A stretch of 64,000 nucleotides of DNA from Phytophthora sp. 'mugwort' (Eukaryota; Oomycota; Peronosporomycetes; Peronosporales; Peronosporaceae): NCBI GenBank assembly GCA_033558025.1, contig JAUCEF010000005.1, positions 7,254,001-7,318,000 on the forward strand, written 5' to 3'. Within the stretch, counting starts at the first letter, position 1. Each line of letters opens with the position of its first letter. Shown here piece after piece: positions 1-10,953 of the stretch. Below the pieces are notes generated by a model. The model was not told where the DNA came from. It searched no databases and saw nothing but the letters and a program-made list of their open reading frames with translations. A program made the position numbers and the translations under genes.

Positions 1-1671
1 TCGCCAAAAGATCGGAAGAAGTCGACGAAGCTGTCACTCAGCCAAGGAGGTTGCGTGTTGTTTGAACACTTGCTTAGTCAAGTGATTTCGCTCAGCGGAT
101 CGTTATTTGATGGTGGTGCTGATGACGAAGACGGCATTTCTGCTGTACTGGAAGCTCATTACACCCAGATCCTCGAGTTGCTGCGACCAGTGCTACTTAC
201 TAATCACAGCCCAAGCGGATTAGCATACGAAAACGCGTGCTTCCTGTTGCACAAATCGATCAACGGATTGTTTGCTTGGGTAACGCGTACGCGTAGTGAT
301 GTCAATGGGCTGTTGCTGGTGAATTTCTTAGGCACGTTGATGGAAATGAGTGGGGACGACGAGATGATTCGACCTTTCTTGACGCCAATAATGTGCGGAT
401 TGGATCGATACGTGGCCTTAGTACAGCCCAGCAATTTGCACTACTCCCGTCTGGATTGGCTGACGATCTGCAATTTCATCAGTTGGTCAGTTGGAAGGCC
501 TCACGCAGCTTGTCACGGCTTTGGACTGCTTGAACGGCTCGTGACGGAGAAAATCTGGAATGGAGACGGGAACGAGATTCTTATCAGCGATTGCTATACG
601 AAGATGCTCATGTTTGCAATGAAGACTCGTGACCCACACGATTCATGGGCATCCTCAAGGCCAATTGATCTGCTGCTTTTCATGTTCGACACACTCCGTC
701 CTGATGCGCCCAACTACGTTGAAGAACGCTTGCGTTTCTTAGGCGGGATGGCTGTCGTTTCGAGGCATCTGCTATTGAATCAGATCAAACAGGAGCTTTC
801 TAACGATATCGTTGTAGCAACAATAGAAGGATTGAAGCACATGCTTCGGGAACACTCGGGGACAAGCCAATCGTTCAAGCCTACGGCCTGGCTCGATGTT
901 CTTCGATATGGACTTGTTCCTGTTGGGTTTGACTTGCTTAACGGTGCTGGACCCAAGCATTCACTGCAGTTTGGAGATGACGAAGAGGAAACGAATTCAC
1001 CTTTCTTGTACTACCGACGGCAGCTACCCGACGAAAGTTCGTTGAAGCCTCACAACGTACACACTGATATCAAGGGCCCCACTGGCCGCCGTCGAAGACC
1101 ATCAACGATGAAAGACCCATTAGCACTACGTCCACACGTGGTAGTGGTTCAATTATTGTCGCTTGTCGTGTGTGAAGAGTTGACGAAGCTGCAGATATGT
1201 GCGAAATTCCCGTCCGTTTGGCAAGATGTTGCCGAGCTCCTGGTGGGTTTACTGGAGCACACAGCCATGGAGAATCCTTCATCTGGAGGGGAAGGAGCTG
1301 CGAGTGGAGAGGTTCTGATTGCGGCGTTGGAACGCCGAAGCGTACTCTCGGCCCACGAAGAGATTCTCGAACACAGCAAAGGAATCGTAAGACGCTTGGC
1401 AGTGATTCAGGATAAAGACATCAAAGAGCTTGAGGAGGCAAAAGAAGAAGAAGAAGCCAAGCTGGAGGAAACTGGAGAGAGTATCCAACAGCCTAATGTC
1501 CTGATGCAGGTGCTGGAAGACAAGTGTCGCTCTAATCCGGGCTTGTTTGATCAGCTTTTCTCGTTTAAAGACGACACTGCATCGACTGGTGGACATACTC
1601 CTCCAATTGAAGAAGTCGATGGCGAAGAAGACATTAACAGCGACGAGGCGGATGCAACGAACTGCACGTAG
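1..1671 (+). CDS. Large helical-repeat protein, 3' part only; possible GBF1/GNOM-type ARF-GEF C-terminus
   Basis: The reading frame is open from base 1 with no start, so the gene begins left of the window; the last 556 codons are present and end with TAG at 1669-1671. The protein is mostly amphipathic helices with no catalytic motif in view. The order of elements (helical block, a WLDVLRYGLVPVGFDLL segment, a low-complexity break, then a helical block with FPSVWQDVAELLVGLLE, then an acidic Glu/Lys-rich helix and acidic tail) resembles the HDS domains after the Sec7 domain in GBF1/GNOM exchange factors, which act on ARF at the Golgi. That assignment is inference from general pattern; the Sec7 domain itself would lie outside the window. 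It could be another HEAT-like protein. No intron is needed in the visible part. It converges on the next gene, leaving 77 bp between stops. Confidence 0.75.
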   Translation, partial: SPKDRKKSTKLSLSQGGCVLFEHLLSQVISLSGSLFDGGADDEDGISAVLEAHYTQILELLRPVLLTNHSPSGLAYENACFLLHKSINGLFAWVTRTRSDVNGLLLVNFLGTLMEMSGDDEMIRPFLTPIMCGLDRYVALVQPSNLHYSRLDWLTICNFISWSVGRPHAACHGFGLLERLVTEKIWNGDGNEILISDCYTKMLMFAMKTRDPHDSWASSRPIDLLLFMFDTLRPDAPNYVEERLRFLGGMAVVSRHLLLNQIKQELSNDIVVATIEGLKHMLREHSGTSQSFKPTAWLDVLRYGLVPVGFDLLNGAGPKHSLQFGDDEEETNSPFLYYRRQLPDESSLKPHNVHTDIKGPTGRRRRPSTMKDPLALRPHVVVVQLLSLVVCEELTKLQICAKFPSVWQDVAELLVGLLEHTAMENPSSGGEGAASGEVLIAALERRSVLSAHEEILEHSKGIVRRLAVIQDKDIKELEEAKEEEEAKLEETGESIQQPNVLMQVLEDKCRSNPGLFDQLFSFKDDTASTGGHTPPIEEVDGEEDINSDEADATNCT

Positions 1672-1748
1672 TGGATCAAGGTTTGTTCATAGAAAAGTAT
1701 GCTGATACTAGTGTCGTTGGCTTATAGCGAGCTGTTTGCTATGTGAGG

Positions 1749-4152
1749 TTAGGTGACGGGTCTAATAGATGCGTGTCCGCTCTCAGACGTTGGTCCATGA
1801 GTATCCAGCAAGCTCACAGCCTCGTCGGCCTTGGAGTAAACACTCAGAAGTTTCTCCGAGAAGCATTGCGTGAACGTCTGCGTGAGCTTATTGATGATCA
1901 CGTCCTTCAGGTTGGCATCGTTTTGCTCCACTGCGATGTCACACAAACGTTCAGTGCTGTCCACAAGCTGCCGTATCTGGTGATTAGAAATAGGTACAAG
2001 TGAGTTGATCACTGGGGATACTACACCACATCTCACGCTTGGTCTTACATACCTGTTCGCTGACACGGGAGACATTCTCTTCCAGTCGCTTCGCCCCAGG
2101 GTTCTGCTGGGCACTTCCAGTCCGTAACGCCTCCGCCTTACGAACGATTTCAGCCGTGTCGTCTTCCGGGCTTTTCTGCTTGCCTTGAGCTCCTAGTCCA
2201 GCTCGCTTCTCCAAAACTTCGAGAGCTTCTTTGACATGACCTTGAACCAGAGCAATCTGTTGGATATTCTCGGTGCAGTTTGCGTTGACATGCGTCGTAA
2301 TGTGGTCGAGACATTTGTGAACGTTTTCCAGCTCCACCGCCAGCTTCTGCGTCTCGGCTTTCGCCGCGAGTCTCTTTTTGTTCGAGTCTTCAATCTCACG
2401 CTTCGCTGCAGCGAGTTCCTTTGCTCGCTGTTGCACCTTTTCCGACTCTTGGACAGTAGTGAGAACGCGTTTCAATTGAGTGACTTCATCCGTGAGGCTT
2501 CGAATACTGGCAGCACTCTGAGCAGCTTTGTCGTTCGTCTCTTGACGCAGTTGCTTCACTTGCTGTTCGTTTTCGACATTGCGCTGGTTAACCTCCATCC
2601 GCAGTCGCTCGACCTCTTTTTGAAGCCCGCTTTTTGACTCGATCAAGCTTGTTTTCTCACTGACTAGCGACTGCACTAGCGCCTTTGCCTTTTGTCGCTT
2701 GTCACTGTTCTCTCTGTTGATGATCTCGATTGATGCCGTCAGTTCTTGGTTCTTTTTCTCCAGCTGTGTACATTTTGTTTGCAGTTCCTTGAGACTCTCC
2801 TCTGCTCTCTGGAACTCGGCATGGACCGACTCGGAGCGTTGACGGCGCTCTGTGCTATCAGATTTCAGTGTGTTGTGCTGCGTCTGGAGCTCAGCCATTT
2901 CCATGCTCCACGTCTTCATCTCGGCCTTGAGCGTCGCCACTTCAATCTCCTTTTCAGAAATTTTCTCGTTGAGTTTCAGATTCTGCTTCATCATATCGTC
3001 GAGCCGCTCTTGAGACGCCAAGTATTGCTGCTTGATGGTTTGCATCTCTCCCAGCTGAGACTGTGTCTCGGCAATCAAGCTGTCGCTCCGGCTTCTACCG
3101 AGATTGACCTTTTCATACAGATGAACAATCTCTGCTAGCTTTTCCTCGAGCTCGGTGCATTTGCTGCACGAATACGATGCCAGCTCATCGCACTTGGCCT
3201 GCAGTTGGTTCTGAAGCGAGAAGAGCTCAGCTTGATGTTGAAGGACCTTGAATTCGTTGTCATCTGCCCGTCGTCGGTAGTTGTCCAGTTGTTCCAGTTG
3301 AAAATCCTTGTCTGATAACTGTTTCTGAAGGTGCTGGTTCTCAATCTTGTGCTGTTCAAGCTGGAACTCGATTTCATTCATCTTCGCCAAGTCTATCGTT
3401 GTCTCCACGACCTTGAATTGAGTCTTCTGCTGAGAGCTCAGCTCGGTTTGAAGAGAGCTCTCTTGAGCTCTTAACACGTCGACTTCAGTCTGTAATTGAC
3501 GACGCTGCTGCTTCGCTGAGGTGCGCAATGCTTCCAGTTCCTGACGGAGACTTATCGCTTGAAAGGCCTCAGCTTCTACGCTGCGTAAACGTTCTTGCAT
3601 GTCAGCCATTTCGAAGCTTGCCGAGCTCAGTTGAGACTGCAGCGCGTTAAACTCCTCGTCAGTGTGCGAGCTCGCAGTCATCACTGGTTGAGAGAGAAAC
3701 TCCATCTCCTTGGCCTGGTCAGCTGCGGCTTTTGCAGCTTCAGCGGCTGCAAGAGCTTGCGTTTTGTGCTCGAGCTGCGTCTCGAGATTGTGGCACTTTT
3801 CCTTTTCAGCTTCAAGCTGCGACTTCACTGCGTCTGCGAACGACTTGGCGCGCGTCTTGAGCTCGTCCTCGTGGGCTATCGTCTCCTTCTTGAGCCTCTC
3901 GATCTCCTCGGTCAGACGTTGCTGCTCCACCACTGATCCGTTGTCTGCAGTCACTGCCATCGCAGTGGCCTCCTTGAGCTTCTCCTCGAGTACAGTGACC
4001 TTTTTCGTCTCGTTGGCCAGCTGACTGCGCATATTGTCGACGAATGCCTTGGTCTTGGCCTTGAGCACATTCAGCGCCTCTTCCTTCGCATGCACCTCAC
4101 CCTTCAGTCGAGCAACTTCCGCTGCGGGGTCAGCGATTGCCGTCGAATCCAT
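1749..4152 (-). CDS. Long coiled-coil protein (about 775 aa), two exons
   Basis: Exons on the minus strand are 4152-2053 and 1976-1749; the intron 2052-1977 (76 nt) has donor GTATGT and acceptor ACCAG and is phase 0. Without splicing the frame stops after 23 further non-conserved codons, and after splicing it continues into a helical C-terminus (IRQLVDSTERLCDIA...), which supports the model. ATG at 4152 is chosen because the in-frame codon just before it is GTG. Almost the whole protein is heptad-rich, with many Gln, Glu, Lys and Leu and repeated LEEKLKE-type segments, as in golgins, myosin-tail-like or tethering proteins. There is no membrane segment or zinc motif apart from one CSKC pair near the middle. 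Family not recognised; a structural or vesicle-tether role is only a guess. It lies divergent from the SAP-like gene at 4570. Confidence 0.85.
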
Positions 4153-4569
4153 CACGTCTCACGCGCTTCTTGCCTTCCGCTCAGCTCCTGTGTGATGTAC
4201 AACTGCTCGCAAAGACCTCGATCATCGACCACTGCGACAGAAATACACCGCGGACATGCAAGGCATCTGATCCTGAGGAAGCTCCGAACCCCATTTAGCT
4301 TGGCAGCCAAGAGTACTGCCGTTTAGGCGGCATTCATACCCAGATTTAGCTTACAGACACCTCGTCCTCACCGTTCTTGCCTGTCTTCAGCATGAGCATG
4401 GCTACACCGCTGTCACTAAACCGAGATTATGTCATTGTTGCTATCCTATAGAAATACGATAGGTGGCTAAACGGAAAGAAACCTGCGCAAGTCGATGTAT
4501 AAAAGAGATATTACTATCATATTTTTTTCTGTCCAAAAATAGTAATTGCAATAGTAAGCCATCGATCAA
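4153..4569. promoter_or_regulatory. Divergent intergenic region between coiled-coil and SAP-like genes
   Basis: This 417-bp gap separates two divergent start codons and so must hold both promoters. The half next to 4570 is AT-rich. No gene or clear core promoter motif could be fixed with certainty. Confidence 0.4.
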
Positions 4570-5553
4570 ATGGACTCGAACAGCGGCTCTCTGGTCAGCG
4601 ACGTGCATACTAGCGGCGGGGACATCGATTCGCTGCTCTCGAACGACGCCGACGTGGGGAAGGAGCCGCCGCGCCGGCTGCATGAGCCGTACGAGCGACA
4701 CCGTGCCCACGACCTGCGCGCCGAGTGCTACCGTCGCGGTATTCGCCCCATTAAGAAAGGACCCAACGCCAATGACAACAAAGGAGGTTACATCGAGTTA
4801 CTGCGCAAATACGACGGCACGATAACTTTCACCTCTGTTCAAGGACCTCCTTCCAGTAATAATGGACACCAAATGTCTAAGCGAGGGAACGAAGGGACCG
4901 AGGACGACGAGAGCGTGGGTAATGGCGGAGACAATGCCGAAGCCCAGATTATCACTAATATGACTAATAAGAGGAAACTCCCCACCATGGCGATGCAGAC
5001 TCAGACGGAGCCAGGGAACAATGCAGTGGCAACCTCCGCTGCAGAATTGCAGGGATTCTATGAGGGAGGTCAGCCGAGTCTAGTGTCGATGCTGCCGATG
5101 CAATATCCGGCGTCAAATTTAGGAAAATCCACAACGTCGACAGCGAATAATCCGACCACGGATTTGGAGATTTTAAGTGGGATCGCCAACTCGTATACTC
5201 AGAATGTGGCCGCTGATGGACAATTGTGCGGCAATTGTAGAACGGTCGTGACGGATCAGTTGATGGAGTCCATTCGACTGGGGAAGACCAAGATGAAGCT
5301 GCACGAGTGGCAAAAGATGGACGAGCAACGCGACCGGGATACGCATCATTTGAAGGAGGTGTTGGATATTTTGCAAAATCTACGGAAAATATACCGCGAG
5401 ACCCAGATGCACGGGATGAACCACGAGATTCTACTCGAGCTGCAGGACGACATCGCGTTTTTCCAGAACTTGAAGGAACGGACAAAGGAACGCATGCGAC
5501 AGGCAATGCAAGACGCTCGCGAACGCTCCAACAAGCCCAACACCACGGCATAA
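4570..5553 (+). CDS. SAP-like N-terminus with C-terminal coiled coil, function unknown (327 aa)
   Basis: Single-exon ORF with ATG at 4570 and TAA at 5551-5553. Residues about 38-78 (HDLRAECYRRGI ... GGYIELLRKYDG) match the helix-turn-helix pattern of a SAP motif, a small DNA-binding module, with a stretched loop between the two helices. The middle is acidic and polar (Asn, Thr, Gly, Glu) and probably disordered. A CGNC pair lies near residue 220. The last 100 residues (LHEWQKMDEQRDRDTHHLKEV ... FFQNLKERTKERMRQAM) form a coiled coil. DNA or chromatin binding is inferred from the SAP-like segment only. Family not recognised; similar SAP-plus-coil proteins exist in oomycetes but I cannot place this one. 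Confidence 0.8.
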   Translation: MDSNSGSLVSDVHTSGGDIDSLLSNDADVGKEPPRRLHEPYERHRAHDLRAECYRRGIRPIKKGPNANDNKGGYIELLRKYDGTITFTSVQGPPSSNNGHQMSKRGNEGTEDDESVGNGGDNAEAQIITNMTNKRKLPTMAMQTQTEPGNNAVATSAAELQGFYEGGQPSLVSMLPMQYPASNLGKSTTSTANNPTTDLEILSGIANSYTQNVAADGQLCGNCRTVVTDQLMESIRLGKTKMKLHEWQKMDEQRDRDTHHLKEVLDILQNLRKIYRETQMHGMNHEILLELQDDIAFFQNLKERTKERMRQAMQDARERSNKPNTTA

Positions 5554-5853
5554 CTGGACGAAGTCTAACAGACAAGTGTCTTTTTTATTCTACTCACGCG
5601 TTGCTGTATGCAGACTCAATGACCAGAGCACGTGCTGGGTGGTCGTCTGATAACAAGCTTCAGTACAGCAGAAAACCCTGGTAAGCATAAATGGACGTCG
5701 CACGTTTAAGGCGTACTTGTGAGACGACCTGGTCATTGAACTTGAACATGTCAACCAGCGTTGCCATTCCACAAGTTTCACGTGCAAAGCGTCTATCTGC
5801 CATTTGTGAATTTACCAGCTTGAGTTTTACCCTGCACCCTCCAAGCTCTCGTC
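5554..5853. other. Intergenic, 3' of SAP-like gene and promoter of transporter
   Basis: About 300 bp with no convincing coding sequence on either strand. It should contain the terminator of the upstream gene and the promoter of the transporter gene. Confidence 0.4.
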
Positions 5854-7359
5854 ATGACTACGCATATTGAAGTAACTACCCCGACATACAATCCAGCTGA
5901 GTCACCGCTGCATCGAGAGTCAACTGCGTTGGGACTGCCCGAACACCCTCCAAGACTGTCGACGTTCTCGCATCTCGACCTCAACGACTCCGGAGAGAGC
6001 AAGCACACGACTGGATGCTCGGTGGCCATGCTCGTGCTGCTCTCCCTGCCGCGAATGGCTACCAATATGGCTTGGTCGGCGCAATGGGCCGCTCTCGGCC
6101 CGTATCTCGGTACTATGCTGCCGCGGTTTGCCGTACAGCTCACACAGCTGATCGGTCCGCTTTCCGGCATTCTTGTAGCTCCCACTATTGGAGTTTTAAG
6201 TGATCGCAGCATGAGTAAATGGGGACGTCGGCGCCCTTTCTTGATCTACGGAGCGGTAACGAGTGCAGCGTGTTGGATGTTGATGGGATACACACGTGAG
6301 TTGGGGGAGCTGCTGGGCGACTCGGGCGACCATCGACCATGGACAGCTTGGCTCACGATCCTGTTTTATACATGGATGGATATCACTGTGAATGTGGTAC
6401 AAACACCCGCTTTCCTCATCATCGCGGATTTCGCTGGCGACCGACAGACTCTGGGGGCCAGTATCGGTCAGGCTAGCTCGACGCTCGGCTCCATCTGGGT
6501 GGCTGGCTACATCTACATCTTCGGTGCTGCTCATCTCACGCTGCGTTACTTCCTCGGAATGCTCTCGATTACCATGTTGGCTTCAGTGGGCGCTGTCTGT
6601 ATCTTCGCTAAGGAAGAAGTGTCAGCGTCTAAGAACGTGGAGCTGGGACCAGGTGAAGAAGCTCCAACCGCAATGCAGCGACTTCTTGAAGCGTTCACGT
6701 CCATTTTCTACGGCTTGAAGACCCTGCCACGTACTTTGGCCATTTATTGCCTCGTACTCTTCTGCATCCAGTTTGGGTTTACCGCTTACAACGGCAACAA
6801 AGGTCAGTTCTTCGGCATTGAAGTTTTTGGCGGGAACTCAACCGAGGCGGACATTTGCGGCCCAAGCCACTGCACAGAGGAGCAAGAACGCTATAATGAC
6901 GGGGTGCAAATTGCTGGTGGACTTGCGGACTTGCTCTTTAACGTACTCGGATATTTGTATTCGTGGGTGCTCCCACTCCTGGTCTATCGTCTGGGCGCGC
7001 GCTGGGTCATCACTGTCGCGTGCATTCCACAGGCTTTGCTGATGCTCATGGCATTCACGGACATTGTTGCTGTGGATGTGACGATCGTCGCTCTGACGGC
7101 CATCACCCAGGCCACGATTTTCGCCCTTGTCGTGCCTATCATCGTGCATGTCTTCGGCACTTCAGCGCAAGTTGGAATGTATGTTGGCGCCGTCAACTCG
7201 GCCAATTGTGTGGGCCAATTACTCAATTTCTTGGTCGGTGCTGCACTTGTCGAGACGTCGCTTGGATACATGCTGCCAGTGTTTGTGGGAGGTGCACTCT
7301 CATTCTTGGGTGCGTTGATTAGCCTCGGCGCGCTACGAATTGACATGCACTCGATGTAG
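5854..7359 (+). CDS. Sugar transporter of the GPH/SLC45 (sucrose-proton symporter-like) branch of the major facilitator superfamily
   Basis: Single-exon, 501 aa, ATG at 5854 and TAG at 7357-7359. After a polar 50-residue cytoplasmic N-terminus there are about 12 hydrophobic segments. The loop after TM2-TM3 carries the hallmark SDRSMSKWGRRRPFL (about residues 116-130), the R-x-G-R-R-R-P signature shared by plant SUT and animal SLC45 carriers, preceded by GPLSGILVAPTIGVLSD. A second conserved block, DITVNVVQTPAFLIIADFAG, follows in TM5. These families move sucrose or related glycosides with protons across the plasma or vacuolar membrane; the substrate here cannot be read from sequence. A long extracellular loop around residue 330 has several Cys residues (DICGPSHC). 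It lies convergent with the next gene and shows no sign of decay. Confidence 0.9.
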   Translation: MTTHIEVTTPTYNPAESPLHRESTALGLPEHPPRLSTFSHLDLNDSGESKHTTGCSVAMLVLLSLPRMATNMAWSAQWAALGPYLGTMLPRFAVQLTQLIGPLSGILVAPTIGVLSDRSMSKWGRRRPFLIYGAVTSAACWMLMGYTRELGELLGDSGDHRPWTAWLTILFYTWMDITVNVVQTPAFLIIADFAGDRQTLGASIGQASSTLGSIWVAGYIYIFGAAHLTLRYFLGMLSITMLASVGAVCIFAKEEVSASKNVELGPGEEAPTAMQRLLEAFTSIFYGLKTLPRTLAIYCLVLFCIQFGFTAYNGNKGQFFGIEVFGGNSTEADICGPSHCTEEQERYNDGVQIAGGLADLLFNVLGYLYSWVLPLLVYRLGARWVITVACIPQALLMLMAFTDIVAVDVTIVALTAITQATIFALVVPIIVHVFGTSAQVGMYVGAVNSANCVGQLLNFLVGAALVETSLGYMLPVFVGGALSFLGALISLGALRIDMHSM

Positions 7360-7528
7360 GGACCTAAGGACTAAAGACGTATTATACGTACGCGCTGATA
7401 AAATCTCAAATGTTTCTGTTTGTTATCCCAATACTTGTTTGAATCAGTACATGTTTCGACGTCCAGTATACCCCAATGTTGTCACGTGGCTGAAGCACAT
7501 AGAGAGACCATTAAACTAATCCATCATA

Positions 7529-8651
7529 CTAGAATCTATAGAATCTACGCACTAGTTCTCGGCGAGGAGTGTCTTGGACGCGGGGTTTGTGTAGCTCTCT
7601 GACAGATGATGCACTGGTCTGGACCATACAAAGCGTTAGATACTTTCAGTGCGATCGGGTAGACAAGCTCAAACTCACGGGCGAATTCCGGTGAGGTCTT
7701 CAGCTGCAACAAGCTTGCCAATCCCCGCAAGCAACGAGCGACGCGAGTCGATACGACGACCAGAAAGTGGTTCACTGCTGCTACTTCCGCTTAGTGATGG
7801 TGATCCTTGTCTACTCCCCCACGACGATGAAGGAGACAGCACACGTGCGGGGTTTTGTCGTCCACGACTTTGCTCATACTGATCAGACACACGATAATCG
7901 TTTATTAACACGTAAGGACTGAATGAATGAGCTGTGGTTAGCAGGGGTACCATCGGCTCTACATGGCGTTTGTGCTGCGAATTCTGCCTCGTTCCAAGCA
8001 CAAAATTGTCTTTATGCGTAGGCTCCATGGACGTTTGTGAACCGTAAGAGCTATAGACGTAATTGCCAGGGTGAGTATGATTTCTTGCAATTGCTAGCAG
8101 CTTTCACTCACGTTTTCCACTCGCTGCAGCTAACATTGTTGCCAGGTCCAACCTGCAGACTCACACAACGAGGTTAATAAGTTGACAGCTCTTTAATAAA
8201 GCTTGGCAAATTTTACCTGGTAAACCGCACTCTGGAAAGGAATTCCCGGTATTTGCTCACTCGACGGGTTCTGCTGACGCTCAAACAGTCTCTTCCCCGA
8301 CATGGTTGAGTTTTCGGGCACGTCACGGGGCATAATGCCACCTTTCTCATCGTAAGTTAGACTCTACACCCCAAAAGTATCAAAAATTAGTGAATAAAAG
8401 CGAAAAACAAAACACTGCTGGGCCCATACATCTTTTCCGCCGGAGTGATTCGCATACAAGCGCTTCTTGTGCGAACGACGCACGCAGCCTCCCCAGTCAG
8501 CATCGGGGTGATCCGGGTCGTACTTGTCCACCACGTGCGGGATTATTGGAGACGGTGTTTGGTTGGTGGAACGCTCGTCGCTTGCGTGAGATCGCGCTCC
8601 AACGTCGAAACGCGCCAGCTCAGCTTGTGTCTGAAGGAAGCTTTTCTCCAT
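7529..8651 (-). CDS. Five-exon gene of unknown function (about 283 aa)
   Basis: Minus-strand exons rebuilt from splice sites: 8651-8430, 8363-8217, 8152-8112, 8050-7679 and 7598-7529. Introns are 66, 64, 61 and 80 nt, all GT..AG, and every junction keeps the frame open (phases 0, 0, 2, 2). ATG at 8651. The N-terminus has DKYDPDHPDADWGGCVRRSHKKRLYANHSG, rich in Asp, Pro, Trp and His. Then come Tyr- and Ser-rich segments and a Ser/Arg-rich tail, with no membrane segment or known catalytic motif. Aromatic, Pro-rich proteins of this build occur among ciliary microtubule-associated proteins, but I do not recognise this family. The start lies 32 bp inside the 3' end of the upstream gene on the same strand. 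The last exon is the least certain: without it the protein ends at 7675. Confidence 0.7.
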
Positions 8652-10953
8652 AGTCCTCTCTTGTATCTTGTGACCCAGCAGCGTTCGGTATATTCACGGG
8701 TTTTAGAGCAGTTTCTCTTGCGACTCGTCGGCGACTCATTTCCACGAGCTGTTCCGAAACGAGATTCAGATGCTGCTGAACGTCACTCGAGTACAGTTGG
8801 AAAGATGTTCGCATGGAGTTAAGGACACCGCTTAGAGTCTCCACACGTTGTATCGTAGACATGACTCGTTCATTATAGTCGACGCGACTGAGCTTCGACA
8901 CTCGTGTCGTGAGACCATTCTCTTTCGTAGGTCGGTCTACGTTCAGTTTAGCATCACACGACGTGGGTTTCCACCCCATCGGAGGGAGTTTGTACTTCTC
9001 CTGGAGTGTCGTAGGGCCCGAGAGCTTCTCTTCACTGGCAAGAGTGGTTAATTCTTCTTGAGCCTCGCTCTTTCTGTTACCGTTTTCACTCTCTTTGCCC
9101 TCATTTGCAGCGCTTCCAGATTCGGAAGGTGCTTCAACGGCCTCAACTGAAACCTTCGTTAGCAAGCCAACAACTTGTAGACGGTTGGCAATTATAGTCA
9201 ATAAGATTGGGTACCGAGTTGTGTGGTCTGGAGTCAAACCTGACAAGACTTTGCCAATAAGTCTCGAAACGTAAGTGGAACTTGGGAACACGACCGTGTC
9301 GTTAATCGTCTTAGCTGGAATCTACAGCAATTTCGTGAACAGTATGTCAATCCTTCGTGATGCAGTCGAATTATGAGTTGGTAGGCTCAAAAACGCACCG
9401 TAAATGATGGGAAGTTAAGCGAGTCTCTCACTGATGGCCAAATCAGTCGATACCGCCTGGACAATTCATCGCCAGCTTCTGCAATTTTAATCCGCCAAGT
9501 CCTCCAACGCATTTCTGAGATTGTCGCAAACTTGTATCCAGGATTATCCTCCGAGTTTTTCCCAGCAATTTTAGTTGGCTCAGAAATACTTCGGACGGCA
9601 TCGTGCCTACCCGAAACTAAGCCTGGATACATCTGGTAGAGTACAACAAGCCGGGTACAATACACGGTTAGAAGTGATTGACGTCTGATGTAATTAGACA
9701 ACACGTCAAACCTGCACAAATTTTAGATCAATGGTAGGTTTTGCTTCGTCGTTTCGTTGAATGAATTTTAGTACCTGCAAGATAATACAATTCCTTAGCA
9801 CTCTTAGCGATACTTCGATGTAGTCAATGCAGCCCCGTACATTCAACGATCCATCTTGCTTGCCGGCAAGGATGAATTGTTTTTGCTGCTCTCCAACGCC
9901 ACAGGTCCACCACCGAAGGGTTGTAAATGCACAATCCATTCCAGTGGTTGCTGACGTATAAGCAACGCGGACGTGCTCCAGGGGGTTGTCGCACGCTATC
10001 ACTCCGGACCGAGAACGTGCTCCAAGTTCCAGCCGCTTGCCCATCAATTGCTGCGGATTTGACGAGATCTCACACCGATCACGTTGGAAATTTCTGAAAT
10101 CAATCAGCGATAGTCGTCCTCTAGCGTCTCCAATCACAACATATCGGCCATCAGGTCCGCACTCTGCAACGACCAGACTTTCCGATTGCTGCTTCATCTG
10201 CGCCAGACTTATCAGTCGGTCACTAAACCGCTCTTTCCAGCTAAGTACCCCAAACATTTTAGAACTGTCAAAAAGAACCAATACAGCCCCTTCATCTGGC
10301 GTCATATCACGTCGAAGACTCCGCAAACAACGAATATTCTTCCCATCAGCCCCCATAACCGGTTCCGCGAAGCTAAAATGAACGTGAATGGAGGCTGGAG
10401 CTTCACGAGGCTTGCCACTACCCACATTACCGGCAAATTGAGTAACAGAACCTGAATAAATCCGGAATCCAAGCAGCAACATGGCTCGACTAGGGTCCAC
10501 GGTATCGTGCGTTCCCGACATTTCGGATTCCGGAACTTCCACGAAAGCCCCGACTAGCAGAAAACCAGGAACGGGGAATGACACACACGTAGCGATCACA
10601 ATATTCAGTTCTGGATGGTCGATATCGTTGTCCAGAATTGAGCTGCGTGCGTGAGTTACGTGGTCCGCGATGGAGAGTTGGTGCAGGAACGTGAAGGGAT
10701 GTACTGGTTGTACACTGCTGTCACAGACGCCGTACAGGTCGACGAAGAGGCCATTTGCGACCGCAATCACGCGGGTCTTATGGCAGACAGCGATTCTTTG
10801 GGTGTCACCGTCTTGGAACCGGGATCCGAGGCGTATTGGGGTCTCCACCGACACACCAACATCCAGTATCTCAAGCCGATCTTCTGCCATGACGCCAGCG
10901 TTCGGAAATGGGGATAAAGTTTTCTTGGGTTTAGGGATGTATAAAAAGCCCAT
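8620..10953 (-). CDS. Four-exon protein with beta-propeller-like N-terminus and helical C-terminus (703 aa), function unknown
   Basis: Minus-strand exons: 10953-9841, 9774-9712, 9632-9399 and 9321-8620. Introns are 66, 79 and 77 nt, GT..AG, all phase 0; the 79-nt one has a good CTAAC branch site. Splicing is required at the last two because each read-through hits a stop. The 66-nt intron has no in-frame stop, so a form retaining 22 codons is possible. ATG at 10953 is used; MAEDRLEIL at 10890 is an alternative. The first 450 residues are rich in beta-strand signals with WD-like turns (GPDGRYVVIGDARGRLSLID), suggesting a propeller. The C-terminus is polar, then a coiled coil (YNERVMSTIQRVETL). 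The build recalls scaffold or Rab-regulator subunits, but the family is not identified. Its 3' end overlaps the next gene by 32 bp. Confidence 0.75.

Noticed and set aside
1279..1596. Minus-strand ORF with a Phe-rich run resembling a membrane helix
   Set aside because: Produced by the antisense of the Glu/Lys-rich helix of the left-edge gene.
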